From contig CAZOSF010000057.1 in NCBI GenBank assembly GCA_964582415.1, forward strand, positions 1-15,162: 15,162 bases of DNA, in the 5' to 3' direction. Source of the DNA: CAZOSF01 sp964582415 (GTDB taxonomy: Bacteria > Bacteroidota > Bacteroidia > Flavobacteriales > Flavobacteriaceae). Of the stretch, positions 1-7,042 are shown one piece after another. Made by a program: the position numbers and the translations under genes. How positions within the stretch are numbered: position 1 is the stretch's first letter; the number at the start of each line of letters is the position of its first letter. The notes beneath the pieces are model-generated. The model searched no databases. It was given only the letters and a program-made list of their open reading frames with translations, and had not been told where the DNA came from.

Positions 1-524
1 TTTAATTTTTTCACGGCTTCATATACCATATCGCTCTCCAAATGACACCCTTTTCCTGTATTGATTTGTATTACAGGAATATCCAGGGCATCGATGCGTT
101 TGGCATCATTTTGTGTTTGCTGATCGCCTTCTATGACATAAAAAGGAAGCTCTTCTTTCAAATCTTGTAAGGTCCGTTCCAAAAGGGAAGTTTTACCACT
201 ACCCGGCGAACTCACCAAATTGAGGGCAAAAATATTCTTGGCTTCAAAGTACCCCCTGTTTTTTGCCGCTTGTAAATCATTAGAACTGAGAATATCCTTT
301 TCAATTTCCAACACTCGGTTTTTCACATCCTGCGTATGCTCATGAGTGTGTCCGTGATGGTGGTGATCATGCTGATGATGATCGTCATGATGATGATGTT
401 CGTGATGGTGATCATCATGGTGGTGGTGATCATGATTTCCGTGATGATGATGGTGGCGACCTTCACGGGGGTTGCTAATTACTACGCCATTTTCATTTGT
501 TCCGCAGCCGCAAGTTCCGCACAT
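1..524 (-). CDS. hypB: HypB, nickel-binding GTPase for hydrogenase maturation (C-terminus cut by window edge)
   Basis: HypB is a cytoplasmic SIMIBI-class GTPase that, with HypA, delivers Ni to the large subunit precursor. The start is the CAT at 522-524 on the plus strand. The protein opens with MCGTCGCG, the CxxCGC high-affinity metal site, followed by a histidine-rich stretch (about residues 24-63, 27 His of 40, mixed with Asp and Glu). The Walker A motif SSPGSGKTS is at residues 105-113, and EGDQQTQNDAKR lies further on. The gene runs off the window after about 174 codons, so the C-terminal third of the GTPase domain is missing. It starts 10 nt after the hypA stop, so the two are surely co-transcribed. 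The His tract adds Ni storage or buffering capacity, as known for HypB of some rhizobia; that role is inference here. Confidence 0.96.
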   Translation of the reverse strand, partial: MCGTCGCGTNENGVVISNPREGRHHHHHGNHDHHHHDDHHHEHHHHDDHHQHDHHHHGHTHEHTQDVKNRVLEIEKDILSSNDLQAAKNRGYFEAKNIFALNLVSSPGSGKTSLLERTLQDLKEELPFYVIEGDQQTQNDAKRIDALDIPVIQINTGKGCHLESDMVYEAVKKL

Positions 525-534
525 AGCTTTTCAT

Positions 535-876
535 TTAAATTACTTCCAAAGATTTCACTCGTAATTCTTTCCCCTGTACTATTCCCTTCAATGAGCTCTG
601 ACACTTGGGACAGGAATCATAGAATTTTTTTATCGGAAACTGGTGGTCACAATCCAAGCATTTCGCTTTGGCTTCCACTATGGAGATATGCTTTTGAGCA
701 TGTTCCAGCACGGAGTCCTTTACAGCAGCAGGCCACACAAATTCCAAGGAGTCGAATTCAATGCCAGCTAGGGTCCCAATTTCCAAATCGATGGTTTCCA
801 CCCTTTTGGCCCCCGCTTTCTTGGTTTCCTCTTCGGCAATCCGAACGATTCCCAATGCTACCGATAATTCATGCAT
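535..876 (-). CDS. hypA: HypA, hydrogenase nickel metallochaperone
   Basis: A 113-residue protein of normal HypA length. It begins MHELSVA, where the N-terminal Met-His-Glu forms the nickel site. A structural zinc site is formed by two CxxC pairs, C73/C76 and C89/C92. HypA docks with HypB and hands Ni(II) to the immature large subunit after the Fe(CN)2CO group has been inserted. It is the first gene of a leftward unit with hypB, transcribed divergently from the hydrogenase structural genes across a 134-bp spacer. No Shine-Dalgarno sequence is evident, only AT-rich DNA, which is common in Bacteroidota. Confidence 0.97.
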   Translation of the reverse strand: MHELSVALGIVRIAEEETKKAGAKRVETIDLEIGTLAGIEFDSLEFVWPAAVKDSVLEHAQKHISIVEAKAKCLDCDHQFPIKKFYDSCPKCQSSLKGIVQGKELRVKSLEVI

Positions 877-1010
877 ATACTACAGGAAATTAAAAAAACA
901 CAGAAAATTACTAAGTAAAATTTTAATAAATGTGACGGATGTCATGTTTCAAGAATCAATTCCTCTCTAATTTCAATAACTTATACAATAACTCCTTCAA
1001 TTTCAATAAT
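877..1010. promoter_or_regulatory. Divergent hypA / hydrogenase small subunit promoter region
   Basis: 134 bp of AT-rich DNA between the starts of hypA (minus) and the small subunit gene (plus). It holds the TGAC-N4-GTCA dyad at 933-944. A TAATTTTC element reads leftward at 910-903 and a TAATTTCA element reads rightward at 968-975. Both resemble the Bacteroidota -7 box TAnnTTTG (5 of 6 and 4 of 6 fixed positions). No clear -33 TTG is seen for either, which would fit activator-dependent promoters. The 11-mer AATTTCAATAA occurs twice in the leader, at 969-979 and 999-1009. Promoter placement is inference. Confidence 0.45.
933..944. promoter_or_regulatory. TGAC-N4-GTCA dyad, candidate CRP/FNR-family operator
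   Basis: The sequence TGACGGATGTCA is a perfect 4+4 inverted repeat with a 4-bp spacer. It is preceded by ATG and followed by TGT, so the outer flanks match only in part. TGAC/GTCA half-sites with this spacing are characteristic of CRP/FNR-superfamily regulators (FNR, DNR and HcpR types). Its centre (938.5) would lie near -41.5 of a start at about 980 on the plus strand, and at a similar distance from a start near 897 on the minus strand. It could serve both divergent units. The regulator is not encoded in this window. Confidence 0.4.
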
Positions 1011-2135
1011 ATGGAAAGCGACAAACCAATCAAAGGAACGTATTATGACAGCATCATCAAGGAAGGATACACCCGAAGGGATTTTATGAAATTTAGTGCG
1101 TTTATGGCCGCCTACATCGGACTCGAATCGTCCATGGTAGGACAGGTCGCAAAAGCACTGGAAACCACAAAACGACTACCCGTTATTTGGGAGCATTTTC
1201 AAGAATGTACTTGTTGTAGTGAATCGTTCATTAGGTCGAATCACCCAATCGTGGCCGACATTGTTCTGGACAAGATTTCGTTGGATTACACCTTGACCCT
1301 AATGGCGGCTTCTGGGCATCAGGCGGAAGCTGCTAAACATGAAACCATGAAAAAACACCATGGTGAATACATCCTTTGTGTAGAAGGATCGATTCCAATG
1401 GGCGCCGATGGAAATTATTGTTGCATTGCAGGAAGATCCGCTAAAGATATTCTTCTTGAAGCGGCGGAAGGAGCTAAGGCAATCATTGCTTGGGGAAGTT
1501 GCGCTTCCAATGGTTGTGTGCAGTCTGCAAAACCAAATCCAACAGAAGCCACCCCTATTCATAAAATAATCAAGAACAAACCTATCATCCGTGTACCCGG
1601 TTGTCCTCCAATCGGAGAAGTGATGGCGGGAATCATAGTTCATTTGGTCACTTTCGGACGCTTGCCTGAATTGGATCGCCAAGGAAGACCAAAAGCTTTC
1701 TACGCCAAACGCGTTCATGACAGTTGCTACCGCAGACCATATTACGATGCCGGATTATTTGCTGAATCCTTCGACGACCAAAATGCAAAAGAAGGATACT
1801 GTCTTTACAAATTAGGTTGTAAAGGACCCCTTACGTATAACGCCTGTGGTGTTATTAAATGGAATGGTGGTGTGAGTTACCCAATTCAATCCGGACACGG
1901 TTGTATTGGTTGTAGTGAAGATGGATTCTGGGATGGAGGCTCTTTCTATGACAGAGCAACTAATATCCCTGGAGGACATGAGGAAGGAACCGCCGATGAT
2001 GTAGGTAAAATAGCGGCAGGAGTCTTAGCTGGAGGTATTGCCGTGCATGCTATCGGCGCTTCTGTTTCAAAAAGAAAGCAGGTGAAGTCTCGTAGGGATC
2101 GAGCCACTCTGAATGAACAAAATCTTGACGAATAA
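1011..2135 (+). CDS. hyaA: [NiFe]-hydrogenase small subunit, O2-tolerant membrane-bound type, Tat-exported
   Basis: This subunit carries three FeS clusters that pass electrons from the active site to the membrane cytochrome. With the start at 1011 it has 374 residues. The in-frame ATG at 939 is rejected because it lies inside the operator-like dyad and adds a low-complexity extension before the signal. The Tat motif TRRDFMK is at residues 21-27, with cleavage likely near residue 49. The proximal cluster has C66, C68, C69 (ECTCCSESF), C164, C169 (GSCASNGC) and C198 (PGCPP). After removing 49 residues these fall exactly on Cys 17, 19, 20, 115, 120 and 149 of the Ralstonia and E. coli enzymes; 19 and 120 are the supernumerary cysteines of O2-tolerant [4Fe-3S] clusters. 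Distal ligands are H236, C239, C264 and C270; medial ligands C279, C298 and C301. A C-terminal helix (about 331-352) with H346 anchors it and may bind heme b. The symbol follows E. coli; hoxK and hupS are equivalents. Confidence 0.96.
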   Translation: MESDKPIKGTYYDSIIKEGYTRRDFMKFSAFMAAYIGLESSMVGQVAKALETTKRLPVIWEHFQECTCCSESFIRSNHPIVADIVLDKISLDYTLTLMAASGHQAEAAKHETMKKHHGEYILCVEGSIPMGADGNYCCIAGRSAKDILLEAAEGAKAIIAWGSCASNGCVQSAKPNPTEATPIHKIIKNKPIIRVPGCPPIGEVMAGIIVHLVTFGRLPELDRQGRPKAFYAKRVHDSCYRRPYYDAGLFAESFDDQNAKEGYCLYKLGCKGPLTYNACGVIKWNGGVSYPIQSGHGCIGCSEDGFWDGGSFYDRATNIPGGHEEGTADDVGKIAAGVLAGGIAVHAIGASVSKRKQVKSRRDRATLNEQNLDE

Positions 2136-2147
2136 AACTTAGGCATT

Positions 2148-3878
2148 ATGGCAAATAGAATAGTTGTTGACCCCGTAACGAGAATCGAAGGTCACTTGCG
2201 AATAGAAGCTGAAATTAAAGATGGTAAAATAGTCGATGCCTATAGCTCCAGCACTATGGTAAGGGGCATTGAGAATATTGTTAAAGGACGGGATCCCCGA
2301 AATGTTTGGGCATTCGTACAACGAACCTGCGGTGTCTGTACTACCGTACATGCCCTTGCATCGGTTAGAGCGGTAGAAGATGCGCTTGGAATCGCAATTC
2401 CACCCAATGCCGAAATGGTTCGAAATATTATGGAAGGGGCGCTGTATATGCACGACCATACCGTTCACTTCTACCATTTGCACGCCCTAGACTGGGTAGA
2501 TGTGGTGAATGCATTGAAGGCGGATCCAAAGAAAACTTCCGAAATCGCTCAAAGCATTTCCAGTTGGCCAAAAAGTTCTGTGGGCTATTTTACCGATGTA
2601 CAGAATCGCATTCGAAAATTTGTAGAAAGCGGTCAGTTGGGAATTTTCGCCAATGGTTATTGGGGCCATTCACAGATGAAATTACCTGCCGAGGTCAATT
2701 TACTTGGGGTTGCCCACTATCTGGAAGCCCTCGAATGGCAAAAAGAAATCGTGAAAGTTCACACCATTTTGGGTGGTAAAAACCCTCACCCCAACTATCT
2801 GGTGGGAGGTATGGCTTGTGCAATAAACACTGAAGATCCCGGAGGATTGAATGCCGAAAGGTTTGCGATGATAGGAAAACTACTCAAAGAAGGAAAACAG
2901 TTCATCGAGCAAGTGTACATTCCAGACTTATTGGCCATTGCTTCTTTCTACAAAGATTGGGGAGCTATCGGTAAAGGTTTTGGAAACTATATGTCCTATG
3001 GAGATTTCCCAATGAATGGGTATAACGATCCTTCCAATTTCAAATTTGAACCCGGTATCATTCTCAATAGAGATCTTTCCAAAGTTATGGACGTAGACCA
3101 TAGAAATGGTGATATTGAAGAGTTCATCAACAATTCCTGGTATGACTATGAAGAAGGAGATGGTATTGGAAAGCACCCATGGGAAGGGGAAACCAATATC
3201 AACTATACCGGACCTCAACCTCCTTACGACTTCTTGGATGTGGAGAGCAAGTATAGCTTTATCAAAACGCCACGTTGGAGAGGCATGCCTATGGAAGTGG
3301 GACCACTTTCCCGCTTGTTGGTAAGTTATGCCCGCGGCAATAAAGAGGTTCAGGATGCTGTGAATGGCGCACTTGCACATCTTGATGTGCCAGTGGAAGC
3401 CTTGTTCTCTACCTTGGGAAGAACAGCTGCTAGGGGTATTGAAACCCAATTGGTTGCCAATTGGACGATGGAATTCTATGACACACTCTTGAACAACATC
3501 AAAAATGGTGACCAGAGAATGGCAAACACCGAACTATGGGAACCCAAAACATGGCCCACAGAATCAAAGGGTGTAGGATTCACCGAAGCACCTCGTGGTT
3601 CGCTGGCTCATTGGATTAAAATCAAGGATGGAAAAACCGAAAATTACCAACAGGTAGTGCCGACCACTTGGAATGCTTCTCCTAGAGACTCCAAAGGACA
3701 GCGCTCCGCCTATGAATCGGCATTGATCGATACCCCTGTGGCCGATCCGGAATTGCCATTGGAAATTATCCGAACCATCCACTCCTTCGACCCTTGTTTG
3801 GCTTGTGCCGTACATCTTTACGATGAACATGGAAATCATATTTCCAAAGTCACCAACGCGGGAAGTTGCGAAATCTAA
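2148..3878 (+). CDS. hyaB: [NiFe]-hydrogenase large (catalytic) subunit precursor
   Basis: This is the H2-splitting subunit with the Ni-Fe(CN)2CO centre, 576 residues, a usual length. The start region contains VVDPVTRIEGHLRIE, the conserved N-terminal loop. The first cysteine pair is C61/C64 (RTCGVC) and the second C550/C553 in DPCLACAVH near the C-terminus; these four bind Ni and Fe. Twenty residues follow H556 (LYDEHG...SCEI), the extension a dedicated endopeptidase removes after Ni insertion. No gene for that protease can be seen in the window. The gene starts 12 nt after the small subunit stop and ends 10 nt before the cytochrome start, so the three form one unit. It has no signal peptide and should be co-exported with the small subunit through Tat. 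Confidence 0.97.
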   Translation: MANRIVVDPVTRIEGHLRIEAEIKDGKIVDAYSSSTMVRGIENIVKGRDPRNVWAFVQRTCGVCTTVHALASVRAVEDALGIAIPPNAEMVRNIMEGALYMHDHTVHFYHLHALDWVDVVNALKADPKKTSEIAQSISSWPKSSVGYFTDVQNRIRKFVESGQLGIFANGYWGHSQMKLPAEVNLLGVAHYLEALEWQKEIVKVHTILGGKNPHPNYLVGGMACAINTEDPGGLNAERFAMIGKLLKEGKQFIEQVYIPDLLAIASFYKDWGAIGKGFGNYMSYGDFPMNGYNDPSNFKFEPGIILNRDLSKVMDVDHRNGDIEEFINNSWYDYEEGDGIGKHPWEGETNINYTGPQPPYDFLDVESKYSFIKTPRWRGMPMEVGPLSRLLVSYARGNKEVQDAVNGALAHLDVPVEALFSTLGRTAARGIETQLVANWTMEFYDTLLNNIKNGDQRMANTELWEPKTWPTESKGVGFTEAPRGSLAHWIKIKDGKTENYQQVVPTTWNASPRDSKGQRSAYESALIDTPVADPELPLEIIRTIHSFDPCLACAVHLYDEHGNHISKVTNAGSCEI

Positions 3879-3888
3879 AACCGGAATC

Positions 3889-4632
3889 ATGGAAACACGA
3901 AATTTTAAAAGAGTATTGGTTTGGGAACTCCCAGTGAGAATCTTCCATTGGCTGAATGCCCTTGCCATTACAGTTTTAGTGATTACGGGATTTCTTATCG
4001 CCAATCCCCCTGCGTTAATGTCGAGTGCCGAGGCAACCAATTTGCATACTTTCGGAATTATACGAGCCATCCATTTTATCGCGGCCTATATCTTCTTTTT
4101 CGTGATGATTATGAGAATCTATTGGGCATTTGTGGGAAATCGATTTGCAAGTTGGAGAGCATTTAATCCATTTTCCCGAAAGAACTGGATGAACTTCATG
4201 CACGTTATGAAGGTGGATGTAATCCTTCAAAATGAGAAAAAAGAAAATGTAAAGAATATTAGTATTGGGCATAATAGCGTGGCGGCCTTCAGTTATGTGG
4301 TCATGTTTGTCTTAGCATTACTGATGGTCTTCACAGGATTTGGATTGTATGCCGATATGTCCTCTTGGTGGCTTCCAAAATTATTCGATTGGGTACCTGC
4401 CGCACTTGGAGGAGATTACGTTACGCGACAAATACATCACATCACCATGTGGCTGTTTATATTCTTTGTGATGGTTCATGTATACCTTGTATTTTATCAT
4501 GATTGGTTGGAAGGCCGTGGTGAAGTATCCTCCATGTTTGGAGGTTATAAATTTGTTTGTGAGGAACGATTAAAAAAAGCTGAACGACAGCTGAAAGACG
4601 AAAAAGATAAAAAAGTTGTAACTGCCAATTAA
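3889..4632 (+). CDS. hyaC: Ni/Fe-hydrogenase b-type cytochrome membrane anchor
   Basis: A di-heme integral membrane protein that accepts electrons from the small subunit and reduces quinone. With the start METRNFKRVLVWELP at 3889 it has 247 residues, typical for HyaC/HupC/HoxZ. The upstream in-frame ATG at 3805 would overlap the large subunit gene by 74 bp and is rejected. About four hydrophobic segments are visible (roughly residues 19-40, 58-82, 131-154 and 184-204). Candidate heme ligands are H20 (RIFHW), H62, H183 and H197 (MVHVYLVFYHDW). The tail after residue 220 is highly charged (KKAERQLKDEKDKK) and probably cytoplasmic. A hairpin with a T-run follows closely downstream. Confidence 0.94.
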   Translation: METRNFKRVLVWELPVRIFHWLNALAITVLVITGFLIANPPALMSSAEATNLHTFGIIRAIHFIAAYIFFFVMIMRIYWAFVGNRFASWRAFNPFSRKNWMNFMHVMKVDVILQNEKKENVKNISIGHNSVAAFSYVVMFVLALLMVFTGFGLYADMSSWWLPKLFDWVPAALGGDYVTRQIHHITMWLFIFFVMVHVYLVFYHDWLEGRGEVSSMFGGYKFVCEERLKKAERQLKDEKDKKVVTAN

Positions 4633-4641
4633 TTTCAATAG

Positions 4642-4701
4642 AGTAGATTCATTCGGCGAGTAAGCTAATCCCCCGTTACCAACCGGATGAATCTACTTTT
4701 T
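4642..4701 (+). terminator. Hairpin plus T-run after the cytochrome gene (terminator or attenuator)
   Basis: The arms AGTAGATTCATTCGG (4642-4656) and CCGGATGAATCTACT (4683-4697) pair over 15 bp with one G-U pair. They are separated by a 26-nt loop, and the 3' arm runs into TTTTT (4697-4701). This has the form of a rho-independent terminator, although the stem is AT-rich and the loop large. It lies between the structural genes and the downstream maturation genes, so it may attenuate hyp expression or protect the 3' end of the structural mRNA. Confidence 0.6.
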
Positions 4702-4713
4702 AGGACGAAAACT

Positions 4714-4785
4714 ATGGACACACTAGATGGAACACTTGTTGCGATTAGCAGCGATTCCTATTTTTTCGAAAAAGATAAATCGAAT
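4714..4785 (+). CDS. Unidentified ORF start, cut by assembly gap
   Basis: An open frame begins at ATG 4714 with an AGGA eight nucleotides upstream (4702-4705). It runs 24 codons into the N-run, starting MDTLDGTLVAISSDSYFF. I do not recognise it. It lacks the MCLAIPG start of HypC, the GxGN(x)L..D start of hydrogenase endopeptidases and the VQGVGFRP motif of HypF. Its position between the cytochrome and hypF is where group 1d operons often carry the maturation protease or accessory genes. An upstream in-frame ATG at 4687 lies inside the hairpin arm and is less likely. It could also be non-coding. Confidence 0.3.
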
Positions 4786-4885
4786 NNNNNNNNNNNNNNN
4801 NNNNNNNNNNNNNNNNNNNNNNNNNNNNNNNNNNNNNNNNNNNNNNNNNNNNNNNNNNNNNNNNNNNNNNNNNNNNNNNNNNNNN
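4786..4885. other. Assembly gap of exactly 100 N
   Basis: A run of 100 N, a conventional placeholder for unknown gap length. The sequence after it enters the acylphosphatase domain of HypF in mid-domain, so the start of hypF is inside. The ORF entering from the left does not continue into a recognisable protein. The true gap is probably longer than 100 bp and could hold hypC and the endopeptidase gene. Reading frames drawn across it have no meaning. Confidence 0.95.
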
Positions 4886-7042
4886 TCCAATAACGAAGAA
4901 GGTGTACTTATTTTTATCACCGGGACTGAAGACGCATGCAAAATGTTTTATCGATCGCTTATCCAATCACCTCCTCCTGTTTCTAAAATCGAACAGCATT
5001 ACTTTTCAGAAATCGATCTTCAACAATTTACAGATTTCCGAATTGTACCTTCAACAGCAAAAGGAAGACTAAGTTTACGACTCACTCCCGATTTTGCCCT
5101 ATGCGAAGCGTGTAAAGAAGAAATTAACGACCCTAACAACCGTAGGTTTCAATACCCCTTTACTACTTGTATCCATTGTGGGCCCCGTTGGGCCATTACA
5201 AAACGATTTCCATTCGATAGGGAGACCACCAGTATGTCGGAATACAAAATGTGCCCTTCTTGCAAGGAAGAACACACCAGCCCTGCAAACAGACGCTTTC
5301 ATTCCCAAACAAACAGCTGTACTACCTGTGGAATACAATTACAGCTTATGAGCAATTCCGGATCGTTGACGGAAGGAAATTCGTTGTTGGTATTACCCAA
5401 AGTAGCACAACTACTAGAAGAGGGACATATCATCGCCATAAAAAACACAAGCGGATATCTTCTTTGTTGCCATGCCGAAAAATCGGATGCAGTCAATCGT
5501 TTACGGGTTTTAAAAAGGCGACCCAAAAAACCCTTTGCCATTTTGTATACCTCTTTAGAAAAATTGCAAGCGGAGATACCATTGAACGCCCATTATAGGA
5601 AAAGCTTTGCTTCCCCAGAACGCCCTATCGTTATCCTTCCCTTGGAACGGTATCGTGGCGCAATTGCTCTTGAACAAATAGCGCCAGGACTGAATCAATT
5701 GGGGGTTATGCTACCCTATACTGCTCTACTGCAACTTTTGGCGAAAGAATTGGATTTTCCCATCGTGGCCACTAGTGGTAATATCCATGGATCTCCAATA
5801 ATTAGCGAGGAATCGGATGCCTTGGAAAAACTATCTGAAGTAGCCGACTATTTTGTACAACATGATTTACATATAGAACACCCTCAAGACGACAGCGTTC
5901 TTAAGTATAGTTTCAAGCATCACATACCCATACTCTTCCGAAGGTCTCGGGGCTACGCCCCAAACATTTTTATTCAACCGAAAACCCAACACAAAAAACT
6001 ACTCGCCATGGGGGCCGATCTTAAAAGCACCCTGTGTTTTCTTCCGAATGACCATATGTACCTGAGTCAGTATTTGGGAAACTTGGAAAATTTTGATGTT
6101 TACGAACGATTTACCCAGGAAACACAATCCTTTTTGGATTTGTTCCAAACCACTCCAGAGATTATTCTGGTAGACAAACATCCGAAATACTTCAGTACTT
6201 CCTATGGACGCGAATTAGCAGATGAATGCCAATCGGAAATACACGAAATTCAACATCACAAAGCGCATTTTGCTTCCGTATTGGGAGAACATGACTTATT
6301 TACTTCTACTGAAAAGATACTGGGTGTAATATGGGATGGGGTTGGCTATGGGGAGGATGGACAAATCTGGGGTGGAGAATTTTTCGATTATCAAAATGGG
6401 GAAATCCAACGGATAGGCCACTTCGAGTATTTCGATTGGTTAGCAGGAGATAAAATGTCGAAAGAACCACGACTCTCTCTATTTTCCGTGAATGACAATT
6501 CCCGAAGAGTTCTTCAAAAGTTCTCCGATGAGGAACTGGGAATCTATAAAAATTTGAAGGAAAAAAATAAATTAAAAACTTCCTCGGTAGGTCGTTTGTT
6601 TGATGCCGTTGCTTCCCTCTTGGGAATATGCGACTTTAATACTTATGAAGGAGAAGCTTCCATTCTCCTTGAAAATAACATCCATGGCTATGAACTCTCT
6701 TCCTGCAGAAATTATTTCCCAGAAACCATGGGCGATGAGCTTCCTACAAAGCAGCTAGTTTCAACCATTGAAAAAGAGTTAAATGCCGGCGTTCCCAAAG
6801 AACAGATTATCATAAACTTCCTTTATAGTTTAGCACGAGGAGTTTACCAATTCGCGAATAGAAAGGGATATACCTCACTTTGTTTCTCGGGAGGGGTTTT
6901 TCAGAATGCCACCTTACTGGACCTTATTACCGACCTAAACACTTCGGGCCACTCCTTGTACTTTAATAGGGAATTATCCCCGAATGATGAGAATATCTCT
7001 TTTGGGCAAGCCATGTATTTCTTAAATTGTAAGACATCATGA
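4886..7042 (+). CDS. hypF: HypF, carbamoyltransferase for hydrogenase cyanide-ligand synthesis (N-terminus in gap)
   Basis: HypF uses carbamoyl phosphate and ATP to carbamoylate the C-terminal Cys of HypE. The 718 visible residues begin within the acylphosphatase-like domain (SNNEEGVLIFITG); about 35-45 residues carrying the VQGVGFRP motif are lost in the gap. Counting from the first visible residue, the zinc-finger block has C73/C76, C95/C98, C123/C126 and C145/C148, four CxxC pairs. A YrdC-like domain follows (about 170-360; KNTSGYLLCCHA, KRRPKKPFAILY, then ATSGNIHGSPI). The Kae1-like domain (about 378-718) has HHKAHFASVLGEHD, WDGVGYGEDGQIWGGEFF and the C-terminal FSGGVFQN. Where many homologues have DGTGYG this protein has DGVGYG. 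It overlaps hypD by 4 bp (ATGA), consistent with translational coupling. Confidence 0.96.
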   Translation, partial: SNNEEGVLIFITGTEDACKMFYRSLIQSPPPVSKIEQHYFSEIDLQQFTDFRIVPSTAKGRLSLRLTPDFALCEACKEEINDPNNRRFQYPFTTCIHCGPRWAITKRFPFDRETTSMSEYKMCPSCKEEHTSPANRRFHSQTNSCTTCGIQLQLMSNSGSLTEGNSLLVLPKVAQLLEEGHIIAIKNTSGYLLCCHAEKSDAVNRLRVLKRRPKKPFAILYTSLEKLQAEIPLNAHYRKSFASPERPIVILPLERYRGAIALEQIAPGLNQLGVMLPYTALLQLLAKELDFPIVATSGNIHGSPIISEESDALEKLSEVADYFVQHDLHIEHPQDDSVLKYSFKHHIPILFRRSRGYAPNIFIQPKTQHKKLLAMGADLKSTLCFLPNDHMYLSQYLGNLENFDVYERFTQETQSFLDLFQTTPEIILVDKHPKYFSTSYGRELADECQSEIHEIQHHKAHFASVLGEHDLFTSTEKILGVIWDGVGYGEDGQIWGGEFFDYQNGEIQRIGHFEYFDWLAGDKMSKEPRLSLFSVNDNSRRVLQKFSDEELGIYKNLKEKNKLKTSSVGRLFDAVASLLGICDFNTYEGEASILLENNIHGYELSSCRNYFPETMGDELPTKQLVSTIEKELNAGVPKEQIIINFLYSLARGVYQFANRKGYTSLCFSGGVFQNATLLDLITDLNTSGHSLYFNRELSPNDENISFGQAMYFLNCKTS

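Noticed and set aside
346..462. Possible tandem repeat or CRISPR-like array of GATCAT/CATCAC units
   Set aside because: The repeats are codon-level His/Asp runs inside hypB, with no regular spacers.
336..893. Plus-strand open frame of 185 codons with a Met/Val-rich start
   Set aside because: It is the antisense reading of the HypB histidine tract and hypA; the composition is explained by CAT/CAC codons on the other strand.
939..1010. N-terminal extension of the small subunit from ATG 939
   Set aside because: The start lies inside the TGAC-N4-GTCA dyad, the extension is low-complexity Asn/Phe, and the Tat signal is at the usual distance from ATG 1011.
2928..3449. Minus-strand open frame of 173 codons
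   Set aside because: It lies antisense inside the large subunit gene with no family signature.
3805..3888. Upstream start of the cytochrome b gene
   Set aside because: It would overlap the essential C-terminal DPCxxC region of the large subunit; ATG 3889 gives the usual length and a 10-nt spacer.
4727..4785. HypF N-terminus starting MEHLLRLAAIPIF and read through the N-run
   Set aside because: It shows no acylphosphatase motif, and a frame joined across a gap of unknown size is meaningless.
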